Assembly (NCBI GenBank): GCA_934725085.1 | Contig: CAKVAL010000050.1 | Coordinates: 1 to 6,609, forward strand | Length of the DNA: 6,609 bases | Direction: 5' to 3' | From: an uncultured Erysipelotrichaceae bacterium | GTDB taxonomy: Bacteria > Bacillota_I > Bacilli_A > Erysipelotrichales > Erysipelotrichaceae | Part shown: positions 1 through 5,466 of the stretch, piece by piece | Layout: each line of letters opens with the position of its first letter | Position numbering within the stretch: the first letter of the stretch is position 1 | Program-made: the position numbers and the translations under genes | Notes under the pieces: generated by a model | The model's input: only the letters and a program-made list of their open reading frames with translations | What the model was told of the DNA's origin: nothing | The model's database searches: none

Positions 1-21
1 TCATTATCAATATCACCCTTT
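1..21 (-). other. Possible start of a leftward gene at the window edge
   Basis: On the minus strand an ATG lies at 4-2. It is preceded 9 nt upstream by AAAGGGTG (complement of 14-21), which resembles a Shine-Dalgarno sequence. Only the start codon and one further base are inside the window, so no product can be read. Chance occurrence in AT-rich DNA is quite possible. Confidence 0.2.
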
Positions 22-91
22 AAACTACATAAACGAAAATTTCAATGAAAAGAGAAAATATCGTTAATATTTAACCTAAAATAACAATTAG

Positions 92-110
92 TTATCCACA
101 TTTATCAACA
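92..110 (+). promoter_or_regulatory. Tandem DnaA-box-like 9-mers
   Basis: TTATCCACA at 92-100 matches the DnaA-box consensus TTATNCACA exactly. TTATCAACA follows at 102-110 in the same orientation with one mismatch, giving a 10-bp repeat period. The 30-odd bases to the left are very AT-rich. No dnaA, dnaN or other replication gene is visible here, so this may be a DnaA-titration or regulatory site, part of an origin whose genes lie to the left, or chance. Confidence 0.35.
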
Positions 111-151
111 CCCAAATGGGAAAAAGATGGGAATTTTTAAAACTATGTAAA

Positions 152-167
152 TGTTAAAATGTTACTT
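152..167 (+). promoter_or_regulatory. Toxin mRNA promoter (extended -10)
   Basis: TGTTAAAAT at 152-160 is an extended -10 element (TG, one base, then TAAAAT). No good -35 is seen: the bases 17 nt upstream (132-137) are merely A/T. Transcription would begin near 167, just before the GCAACCGC leader at 168-175. This leaves a leader of about 100 nt before the small ORF at 266. The call rests on pattern only. Confidence 0.5.
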
Positions 168-196
168 GCAACCGCAAAGGTAAGGGTTATTTCTGG
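168..196 (+). repeat. Left arm of interrupted inverted repeat flanking toxin gene
   Basis: GCAACCGC (168-175) and GGTTATTTCTGG (185-196) are the exact reverse complements of GCGGTTGC (430-437) and CCAGAAATAACC (413-424). That gives 20 paired positions with an unequal middle of 9 versus 5 nt. The arms lie about 215 bp apart on either side of the toxin ORF. If one RNA contained both arms its ends could pair. Otherwise the repeat gives the sense and antisense RNAs the same 5' sequence. Confidence 0.85.
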
Positions 197-197
197 T

Positions 198-225
198 CGG
201 CTTGATCAGGATGCCGCAAGTCCTG
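198..225 (+). promoter_or_regulatory. Stem-loop in the toxin mRNA leader
   Basis: Two mutually exclusive stems can form here. CAGGA (207-211) pairs with TCCTG (221-225) around a 9-nt loop, and CTTG (201-204) pairs with CAAG (217-220), extendable by flanking G-C and G-U pairs. Structured, slowly translated leaders are normal for type I toxin mRNAs. Which fold forms is not determined. Confidence 0.4.
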
Positions 226-257
226 TTATTAATAGATTTATTTGTTGATTATGGGAG

Positions 258-272
258 TATTCGGTATGAATA
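258..272 (+). promoter_or_regulatory. Small hairpin around the toxin start codon
   Basis: TATTC (258-262) is the exact reverse complement of GAATA (268-272). The 5-nt loop between them holds the first two bases of the ATG at 266-268. The stem begins right after the GGGAG ribosome binding site. A weak start-codon hairpin could limit translation, as reported for several type I toxin mRNAs. It is short and AU-rich, so its effect is uncertain. Confidence 0.35.
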
Positions 273-355
273 GTTATGAAATAATTATGATTATTTTAAC
301 AGCTTTGACTGTGATAATAGACTTAATAAAATTGAATAACGGTAATAAAAAATAA
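266..355 (+). CDS. Small hydrophobic type I toxin-like peptide (TxpA/BsrG, holin-like toxin type)
   Basis: This 29-residue ORF encodes a single hydrophobic segment, about residues 6-22, followed by a short basic and asparagine-rich tail ending NGNKK. The start MNSYEIIMII follows the pattern M-x-x-Y-E-x-x-x-x-I seen at the N terminus of Bacillus TxpA and BsrG and of the peptides usually annotated as putative holin-like toxins. GGGAG at 253-257 lies 8 nt before the ATG, a good ribosome binding site. A strong bidirectional terminator begins at the stop codon, and a convergent promoter at 453-461 would make an RNA antisense to the 3' end. That layout is typical of type I toxin-antitoxin loci, in which the peptide inserts in the membrane and the antisense RNA blocks its expression. 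Family membership is inferred from pattern and context. A harmless small membrane peptide is the alternative. Confidence 0.72.
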   Translation: MNSYEIIMIILTALTVIIDLIKLNNGNKK

Positions 356-400
356 CCCTATAATAAATTTTTCGGAGAAATTTGAGGGTTACTTTTTATC
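347..400. terminator. Bidirectional terminator shared by toxin mRNA and antisense RNA
   Basis: TAACCCT (353-359) pairs with AGGGTTA (385-391). Inside, AAATTT (365-370) pairs with AAATTT (378-383) around a 7-nt loop. On the plus strand the stem is followed by a T5 run (393-397), and on the minus strand by a T6 run (complement of 347-352). The stem therefore terminates both convergent transcripts. The toxin stop codon (353-355) lies in its left arm. Confidence 0.85.
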
Positions 401-412
401 CTTAAACAAAAT

Positions 413-437
413 CCAGAAATAACCTTTACGCGGTTGC
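413..437 (+). repeat. Right arm of interrupted inverted repeat flanking toxin gene
   Basis: CCAGAAATAACC (413-424) and GCGGTTGC (430-437) are the reverse complements of 185-196 and 168-175. Read on the minus strand this is the start of the predicted antisense RNA. A T-rich run follows on the plus strand (438-444), so this arm could also form the 3' end of a longer toxin transcript. Confidence 0.85.
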
Positions 438-452
438 TTTCTTTACATGATT

Positions 453-461
453 ATTATATCA
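453..461 (-). promoter_or_regulatory. Antisense RNA promoter (extended -10)
   Basis: On the minus strand 461-453 reads TGATATAAT: a consensus -10 TATAAT with the extended TG motif. The -35 region overlaps the fruA terminator T-run and is poor, as is common for extended -10 promoters. The predicted start is near 446, converging on the toxin gene. Confidence 0.55.
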
Positions 462-473
462 CCTTGATAAATT

Positions 474-502
474 AAAAAGGCCATATTTTACAATACAGCC
501 TT
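474..502 (-). terminator. Terminator of the fruK-fruA operon
   Basis: On the minus strand, 27 nt after the fruA stop codon, AAGGC (complement of 498-502) pairs with GCCTT (complement of 477-481). The stem can extend past a small mismatch by a TAT/ATA pairing, and it is followed by T5 (474-478). The stem is short, so leakage into the toxin antisense region just beyond it is plausible. Confidence 0.6.
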
Positions 503-528
503 ATATATTAGGGGAACTCTAAAGAGGA

Positions 529-2439
529 TTATGCAACATCTTTCTTTAATAAGCCTAGTAACACTGCACCAACGATTGTACCAACAACTAGAGCTACTAG
601 ATACATTAAAGTATTACCAACAACAGGGAATACGAAGATACCACCATGAGGAGCCATCAATGTACAATTAAATGCCATAGATAAGGCACCAGCCAATGCT
701 GAACCAACAGCACATGAAGGAATTACATGTAGAGGATCTGCAGCTGCAAATGGAATAGCACCTTCAGTAATAAATGCCAAACCCATAATGAAGTTTGTAG
801 GGCCAGACTTTCTCTCAGATTCTGTAAACTTCTTCTTAAATAATAACGTTGCTAGAGCGATTGCGCATGGAGGAACCATACCACCAATCATAACTGCAGC
901 CATAATATTGTAGTTACCAGAAGCGATAGAAGCTACACCGAATACATATGATGCCTTATTAAAAGGACCACCCATATCGATTGCCATCATACCACCAAGT
1001 ATTGCACCTAGTAAGATAACATTCGCGCCACTTAATGAAGCTAATGCGTTATTTAATCCCATATTGATTGCACCAACTACCGGTTCAATCGCAAACACCA
1101 TAATAGCACCTGTTAACAACATACCAAATAATGGATAAATTAATACTGGTTTGATACCATCTAACGATTCAGGAATGATCTTATCAGAAACTTTCTTTAA
1201 AAGATTTACAAGATAACCCGCGATAAAACCTGCTGCCAAAGCACCTAAGAAACCAGAAGTACCATTAGCTGCGATAGAACCGCCAAGGATACCAACTGCA
1301 AGTCCCGGTCTATCTGCAATAGACATGGCGATAAAACCAGCTAATACTGGAAGCATAAAGCCAAAGGCAACACCACCAACTTGTCCTTTTAAGAAATTCG
1401 CAAGCGGAGTTAGGGTGCCAAAGCTAGCTCTTTGAGCATCAGTCAAGCTATTGATATCATAGTTCATGCCATCAACCAAGAAAGCAAGCGCAATCAAGAT
1501 ACCACCACCAACTACAAACGGTAACATATGAGATACACCATTCATTAAATGTTTATAAATAGAATGACCTGCACTATCCTTAGCCTCATTATTAGCCTTT
1601 TTAGAATTACTCTTATAAACAGCTACATTACCACTAATAATCTCATCAATTAATTCATTAGGCTTATTAATACCCTTAGATACTTGACACTCAATAACCT
1701 TCTTACCATCAAAACGATCCATTGGAACATTTGTATCAGCAGCTACGATAATACCATCTGCACTATTAATTTCTTCTTCAGTCAAGATATTCTTAGCACC
1801 GCCTGAGCCTCTTGTCTCAACCTTTACCTTATATCCTTTTGCCTTAGCAGCCTTTTCAATAGCCTCAGCAGCCATATATGTATGGGCAATACCTGTAGGA
1901 CACGCTGTTACTGCTAGAACATAATGTCCCGTATTAGATTCGAGCCCAGATTCGAGCCCAGTTTCGAGCCCAGTTTCATCCTTCTTTTCTTCAGCATCAT
2001 CAATTACCTTCAAGAATTCTTCAACAGTCTTAGCCTTCTTCAAATCAGCAACAAAGTTTTCATCCATCAACATAGTAGCTAACTTAGATAGAATTTCTAG
2101 ATGCATACTGCCAGAACCCTCTGGTGCTGCAATTAAGAATGCCAAATCAACCGGCTTAAAATCTAAGGCTTCATATTCAACACCACTTGGAATTGTCATA
2201 GCAGCAAGACCTGGTTCTTTAACACCTGAACATCTACCATGAGGAATGGCAATACCATTGCCAACTCCAGTTGTACCCTCTTTTTCTCTTTCATGTACTG
2301 CATCTAAGTATGATTTCTTATCTGAAATCTTGCCTGATGCGTCCATCAAATCAACCAACTTAACCAAGCATGCTTCTTTATCATTAACATCAGCATTTAG
2401 TAAGACACTTTCCTTTGATAATAAATCTGTAATTTTCAT
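529..2439 (-). CDS. fruA: PTS fructose-specific EIIABC component
   Basis: This 636-residue fructose permease of the phosphotransferase system takes up fructose while phosphorylating it to fructose-1-phosphate. The EIIA domain (about 1-150) has its phospho-histidine at H67 in GIAIPHGR. The EIIB domain (about 172-270) has its phospho-cysteine at C180 in TACPTGIAHT. The membrane EIIC domain (about 295-633) shows GGPFNKASYVFG (489-500), ITEGAIPF (557-564) and APHGGIFVF (596-604). Length and A-B-C order match fused fructose permeases of Firmicutes. A 13-residue linker repeat (156-168, GLET/GLES) joins A and B. The start is supported by GAGGG 6 nt upstream. Only 15 bp separate it from the fruK stop, so the two are co-transcribed. 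Substrate is inferred from family and from pairing with fruK and fruR. Mannitol-type permeases differ in domain order and context. Confidence 0.96.
   Translation of the reverse strand: MKITDLLSKESVLLNADVNDKEACLVKLVDLMDASGKISDKKSYLDAVHEREKEGTTGVGNGIAIPHGRCSGVKEPGLAAMTIPSGVEYEALDFKPVDLAFLIAAPEGSGSMHLEILSKLATMLMDENFVADLKKAKTVEEFLKVIDDAEEKKDETGLETGLESGLESNTGHYVLAVTACPTGIAHTYMAAEAIEKAAKAKGYKVKVETRGSGGAKNILTEEEINSADGIIVAADTNVPMDRFDGKKVIECQVSKGINKPNELIDEIISGNVAVYKSNSKKANNEAKDSAGHSIYKHLMNGVSHMLPFVVGGGILIALAFLVDGMNYDINSLTDAQRASFGTLTPLANFLKGQVGGVAFGFMLPVLAGFIAMSIADRPGLAVGILGGSIAANGTSGFLGALAAGFIAGYLVNLLKKVSDKIIPESLDGIKPVLIYPLFGMLLTGAIMVFAIEPVVGAINMGLNNALASLSGANVILLGAILGGMMAIDMGGPFNKASYVFGVASIASGNYNIMAAVMIGGMVPPCAIALATLLFKKKFTESERKSGPTNFIMGLAFITEGAIPFAAADPLHVIPSCAVGSALAGALSMAFNCTLMAPHGGIFVFPVVGNTLMYLVALVVGTIVGAVLLGLLKKDVA
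1939..1974 (-). repeat. 12-bp tandem repeat in the fruA EIIA-EIIB linker
   Basis: Three contiguous copies of the 12-mer TTCGAGCCCAG(A/T) lie at 1939-1950, 1951-1962 and 1963-1974, the last two identical. Being 4 codons long, the repeat keeps the frame and encodes the linker GLET/GLES units. The copies are more GC-rich than the surrounding gene. Copy number could change by slipped-strand replication without breaking the protein. Confidence 0.95.
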
Positions 2440-2454
2440 AATAATCCCTCTTTT

Positions 2455-3357
2455 TTATAAATTACGATATAAATTTTCTACTTCATCTTTAGTAGCTAGA
2501 AATTCACTGAAGGCACTTGCAGAGCCTGTAGAAACACCATATTTGAACGCTTCCTTGTAATCATTGAACTTTGTATAGCCATAGATGAAACCCGCAACCA
2601 TTGAATCACCTGCTCCAACTGAATTAACAAGTTTTCCCTTTGGAGCTATTGAGGTATAGACATCACCGTTTTCACTTACTAGAACTGCACCCTCACCAGC
2701 CATAGATATAAGTACATTTCTAGCACCCTTTTCCTGTAACTTCTTAGCATAAGGAACTACATCCTCACGTTTTTCTAGCTTTACATTGAATATTTCGCCT
2801 AGCTCATGATTATTAGGCTTAATTAGAAATGGTTTATATTCAAGTACATTTGTAAGCAAGTCCTTAGTCGCATCAACTACAATCTTGATATTCTTATCTT
2901 TTAGATAATTCATAATATCTCTATACATTGTTGAAGGAAGACAGCTTGGAATACTACCAGCTAATACTAAGATATCATCGCTTGTTAATTTATCTAGCTT
3001 AACATACAACATCTTGATAGCTTCTTCATCAATATTAGGCCCCATACCATTTAATTCACTTTCAGTATTAGATCTTAATTTAACATTGATTCTTGAATAA
3101 CCATTTTTAACCCAAATCATCTCATCTTGAATACCCTCTTTGGTAATTAACCTTTTGATTTCTTCTCCCGTAAAACCAGCCAAGAAACCAAGAGCACTTG
3201 TTTCAAGACCTAAGTTTCTCAAGACGATAGAAACATTGATTCCCTTGCCACCTGGAAAGATAAATTCTTTACAAGTTCTGTTTGTTTCTCCTAATTTAAA
3301 ATCTTTACAAGAAGCGATATAGTCAATTGAAGGGTTAAAAGTAACGGTGTATATCAT
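2455..3357 (-). CDS. fruK: 1-phosphofructokinase (PfkB family)
   Basis: FruK phosphorylates fructose-1-phosphate to fructose-1,6-bisphosphate with ATP in the cytoplasm, feeding PTS-imported fructose into glycolysis. The 300-residue length is usual for the family. The N terminus MIYTVTFNPSIDY is typical of 1-phosphofructokinase and tagatose-6-phosphate kinase. The first PfkB signature includes GGKGINVS (36-43). The second carries NSVGAGDS (245-252), with D251 as the expected catalytic base and GAG as the anion hole. KPNNHE (180-185) is the usual nucleotide-binding region. AGAGGAG directly before the ATG serves as ribosome binding site with short spacing. It is first in the operon with fruA and divergent from fruR, which favours fructose-1-phosphate over tagatose-6-phosphate as substrate. 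A near-consensus promoter lies at 3436-3464. Confidence 0.95.
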   Translation of the reverse strand: MIYTVTFNPSIDYIASCKDFKLGETNRTCKEFIFPGGKGINVSIVLRNLGLETSALGFLAGFTGEEIKRLITKEGIQDEMIWVKNGYSRINVKLRSNTESELNGMGPNIDEEAIKMLYVKLDKLTSDDILVLAGSIPSCLPSTMYRDIMNYLKDKNIKIVVDATKDLLTNVLEYKPFLIKPNNHELGEIFNVKLEKREDVVPYAKKLQEKGARNVLISMAGEGAVLVSENGDVYTSIAPKGKLVNSVGAGDSMVAGFIYGYTKFNDYKEAFKYGVSTGSASAFSEFLATKDEVENLYRNL

Positions 3358-3395
3358 ATTCTCCTCTTTCTAGTTCTTAAACATGGTACCTGATG

Positions 3396-3417
3396 TTTTT
3401 TGAACGTTTTTGAACGG
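3396..3417. promoter_or_regulatory. Probable FruR operator, fruK side
   Basis: TTTTTGAACG occurs twice back to back (3397-3406 and 3407-3416), a direct repeat with a 10-bp period, about one helical turn. It lies roughly 12-33 nt downstream of the predicted fruK start site, where a bound repressor would block transcription. Related TTTGACT repeats sit at the fruR promoter. DeoR-family regulators commonly bind such repeats. Assignment to FruR is inference from position. Confidence 0.6.
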
Positions 3418-3435
3418 TTTTCCTTAACCATCTTT

Positions 3436-3464
3436 ATAATACAGTCACAATCGGTCAATGTCAA
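3436..3464 (-). promoter_or_regulatory. fruK-fruA promoter
   Basis: On the minus strand TTGACA (complement of 3459-3464) is separated by exactly 17 nt from TATTAT (complement of 3436-3441). This is a near-consensus SigA promoter. Transcription would begin near 3429, leaving a leader of about 72 nt that holds the operator-like repeats at 3396-3417. Confidence 0.8.
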
Positions 3465-3480
3465 CACATTATTGAATGAA

Positions 3481-3513
3481 TTTGACTGATTTTGACTTTT
3501 TTTAAACGTTTTT
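3481..3513. promoter_or_regulatory. Probable FruR operator, fruR side
   Basis: TTTGACTGAT (3481-3490) and TTTGACTTTT (3491-3500) are a direct repeat with a 10-bp period. A looser third copy, TTTAAACG, starts at 3501. The repeat covers the -35 and spacer of the fruR promoter, which suggests autorepression. It is related in form to the TTTTTGAACG pair at 3397-3416. Confidence 0.5.
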
Positions 3514-3520
3514 ATATAAT
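3492..3520 (+). promoter_or_regulatory. fruR promoter
   Basis: TTGACT (3492-3497) is separated by 17 nt from a perfect TATAAT (3515-3520). Transcription would begin near 3527. That gives a leader of only about 17 nt before the ATG at 3544, with the ribosome binding site AAAAGGTGA inside it. Confidence 0.82.
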
Positions 3521-3543
3521 TTTCTTGTAAAAAGGTGAACAAA

Positions 3544-4299
3544 ATGCTTAATGAAGAAAGAAAAAGAATAATATTAGACATTACAAACGAAAGAAAAAGT
3601 ATTACTATTATCGAACTAATGGAAATATTAGATGCTTCTGAATCTACCGTTAGAAGAGACCTATCTGATATGGATAAGAAGGGTTTGTTGAAGAAAGTAC
3701 ATGGTGGTGCTATTTCTTTAAATAATGATATTTTGACCGAAGATGAATCGGTTGAACAAAGATCTGACTTAAACGCAAGTTCAAAAAGAGAAATTGCTAA
3801 ATATGCAGCTTCTTTAATTAAAGATAATGATGTAGTCTACTTAGACGCAGGAACAACCACTGCCCTAATGATTCCTTATCTTAAAAGTTCTAAGGCAACA
3901 TTTATCACAAACTGTGTAACTCATGCTAGACAATTATCACAAGATGGTCATCAAGTATATTTGCCAGGTGGCCTATTAAAGTCTAAGACTGAAGCAATCG
4001 TTGGTAGTGAAACCTATAAATACTTAGAAAAGATGAACTTTACTATGGGCTTTTTTGGAACCAACGGTATCAATAATAACGGGCACACTACTCCCGATCC
4101 TCAAGAAGCTCAAATAAAGGAAGTAGCCTTTAATAATTGTTTCGAAAAATATATTTTAGCTGATGCCAGCAAGTTTGATAAGGTATGTACAGCAAGATTC
4201 GCTAAGATTGATCAGGGTTTCATTATTACTGATTCTAATATTCCTGATAAGTATAAGAATCTGCACAATTCAATTATTGTAGACATGATTAAAAAATAA
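3544..4299 (+). CDS. fruR: DeoR-family transcriptional regulator of the fructose operon
   Basis: This 251-residue protein is a DeoR/GlpR-type regulator. The N-terminal winged helix-turn-helix (about 3-58) has the recognition segment SESTVRRDL (32-40) and the family signature ending VHGGA (52-56). The C-terminal sugar-phosphate-sensing domain shows DAGTTT (101-106), PGG (141-143), GTNGI (172-176) and DASKFDK (207-213), all typical of the family. Its likely effector is fructose-1-phosphate, as for other FruR proteins of this family; that is not visible here. A GTG at 3535 extends the frame by three codons. I chose the ATG because AAAGGTGA (3531-3538) is its ribosome binding site and contains that GTG, and the predicted transcript starts only about 8 nt before it. 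It is divergent from fruK and faces repeats that probably form its operators. Confidence 0.93.
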   Translation: MLNEERKRIILDITNERKSITIIELMEILDASESTVRRDLSDMDKKGLLKKVHGGAISLNNDILTEDESVEQRSDLNASSKREIAKYAASLIKDNDVVYLDAGTTTALMIPYLKSSKATFITNCVTHARQLSQDGHQVYLPGGLLKSKTEAIVGSETYKYLEKMNFTMGFFGTNGINNNGHTTPDPQEAQIKEVAFNNCFEKYILADASKFDKVCTARFAKIDQGFIITDSNIPDKYKNLHNSIIVDMIKK

Positions 4300-4320
4300 A
4301 CTTCAATGAAGTTTATTTTT
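4292..4320. terminator. Bidirectional terminator between fruR and the GGDEF gene
   Basis: A perfect 13-bp stem, left arm AAAAATAAACTTC (4292-4304) and right arm its exact reverse complement (4308-4320), closes on a 3-nt loop. T-runs follow on both strands. The fruR stop (4297-4299) and the stop of the leftward GGDEF gene (4303-4305), only 3 bp apart, both lie within the hairpin. It can end both convergent transcripts. Confidence 0.85.
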
Positions 4321-5379
4321 CTTTTTAAATTCATACATATTCTTATCAGCACGCTCCTTAATAATAAGAATATCTTCTTTTGACAATGGTGAAGAACCAT
4401 AAGAAACAGTAGGAATAAATTCATACATACTACGCTTTTCTTCTAATAGACTTAAAAATATATCTAAGCATTCAACTTCTTTACCTTTGTTAGTCAATAA
4501 AACGCAAAATTCATCACCACCAATGCGGTAACAATAGCCATATGATGAATATGCCTTTTTAATACAATCAGCAATCTCTGATAAACAAGCATCTCCTTTT
4601 AAGTGTCCATATTTATCATTAACAAATTTAAAATCATCAACATCAAAGACGATTAAGACCCCTTCACCCTTATATATTTCTGAAGTACTATTTAGATAAC
4701 TATCTTGACTTAATAAGCCTGTTAAGCCATCTAATTGATGCCACATCTCATTACAATAAATAAAATACAAGACTGACAACAGTGTTATACATAACCACGA
4801 CACATGAAGATCGGGTGTTAAAATTTGAATAATAGTTTCGGCTAATAAGAATAAACCCAAAGGATAAATTAATTTTTTACTTCTATTTTGGAAATTTAAA
4901 GAAGTAATAATTGTTGACAATAATAGATACAAAATAGATAAGAAATAAACAATTATATAAATATAAAAGAACGGTCCACGCGAATATATATTGTCTGCAC
5001 TTACAGAAAATACCAACCCATATGGAATTGATATAGCCAAAAATAATAAGAAAGTTATTTCAAAGAAAATAGCAATCTTCATTTCTTTACCGACAATGCT
5101 TTTTTTATCTAATGCATATATTAGACAAATAGATGGAACTGGTGATAGACCAAAGCCTAGATAATTAGAGGCAATATTAAGCCACCTATATTCTTTTGGC
5201 ATACCATCTACAACAAGTGTGATAACTTCCAATATCGAAATAAAGGCAATTATTATAAACGCAAAAAAGAAGCCACGTTTCTGCTTCTTATTTAGCGATT
5301 CGCTTAGTTTTGTAAGAATGCACATAAAGCTAAGCACAAACAAATCTATAATAGTTAAAACACAAAAGTATCTGCTCAT
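4303..5379 (-). CDS. Membrane-bound GGDEF protein, probable diguanylate cyclase
   Basis: This 358-residue protein has an N-terminal membrane region with about seven hydrophobic segments (near 4-22, 37-57, 68-90, 102-124, 136-160, 170-187 and 192-209), followed by a C-terminal GGDEF domain (about 213-357). The domain is intact. DGLTGL (217-222) opens it, FDVDDFKFVNDKYGH (245-259) carries the metal-binding aspartates, RIGGDEF (285-291) holds the active site, and ADKNMYEFKKKNK (344-356) closes it. It should make cyclic di-GMP from two GTP at the cytoplasmic face. The RxxD inhibitory site normally just before GGDEF is absent (SYGY at 279-282), so feedback inhibition there is unlikely. The membrane half resembles multi-helix sensor regions; its ligand is unknown. 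AGAGGAA 8 nt upstream supports the start. It is convergent with fruR and probably its own transcription unit. Its last codons lie in the shared terminator. Confidence 0.92.
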   Translation of the reverse strand: MSRYFCVLTIIDLFVLSFMCILTKLSESLNKKQKRGFFFAFIIIAFISILEVITLVVDGMPKEYRWLNIASNYLGFGLSPVPSICLIYALDKKSIVGKEMKIAIFFEITFLLFLAISIPYGLVFSVSADNIYSRGPFFYIYIIVYFLSILYLLLSTIITSLNFQNRSKKLIYPLGLFLLAETIIQILTPDLHVSWLCITLLSVLYFIYCNEMWHQLDGLTGLLSQDSYLNSTSEIYKGEGVLIVFDVDDFKFVNDKYGHLKGDACLSEIADCIKKAYSSYGYCYRIGGDEFCVLLTNKGKEVECLDIFLSLLEEKRSMYEFIPTVSYGSSPLSKEDILIIKERADKNMYEFKKKNKLH

Positions 5380-5466
5380 TAAAATAATTCCTCTTCGACA
5401 AATAAGCCCATCAAATATAGGATATATTACCGTTATATTTTAACATCATTTCATAATAAAAATAGC

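Larger units (their letters stand above)
347..446 (-). ncRNA. Predicted antisense RNA (antitoxin) of the small toxin locus
   Basis: From the extended -10 at 453-461 transcription would begin near 446 and run leftwards to the T-run after the 353-391 stem, giving about 100 nt. The RNA would be fully complementary to the last few toxin codons, the terminator stem and anything the toxin mRNA carries beyond it. It has no convincing ORF. Its first ~30 nt nearly repeat the 5' end of the toxin mRNA rather than complementing it. Expression is predicted from sequence only. Confidence 0.55.

Noticed and set aside
111..120. CCCA-AA-TGGG inverted repeat as a terminator
   Set aside because: It has four pairs with a 2-nt loop and no T-run on either strand, so it cannot be supported as a terminator.
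2246..2560. Plus-strand open frame of 104 codons
   Set aside because: It lies opposite fruA and fruK, has no ribosome binding site and no recognisable domain. It is a shadow of the real genes.
3140..3322. Plus-strand open frame of 60 codons
   Set aside because: It is wholly antisense to fruK, with no family features.
3501..3514. Possible CcpA cre site in the fruR promoter
   Set aside because: TTTAAACGTTTTTA has the central CG but misses at least two conserved cre positions, and it is better explained as part of the 10-bp operator-like repeats.
3354..3581. Minus-strand open frame of 75 codons in the fruK-fruR spacer
   Set aside because: It overlaps both promoters, the operator repeats and the fruR start, and reads as low-complexity sequence. 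The regulatory reading explains the region better.
4212..4424. Minus-strand open frame of 70 codons
   Set aside because: It crosses the shared terminator and overlaps the ends of both convergent genes in another frame. Its hydrophobic translation is an artefact of AT-rich DNA.
5219..5443. Plus-strand open frame of 74 codons
   Set aside because: It is antisense to the start of the GGDEF gene and has no ribosome site or domain.
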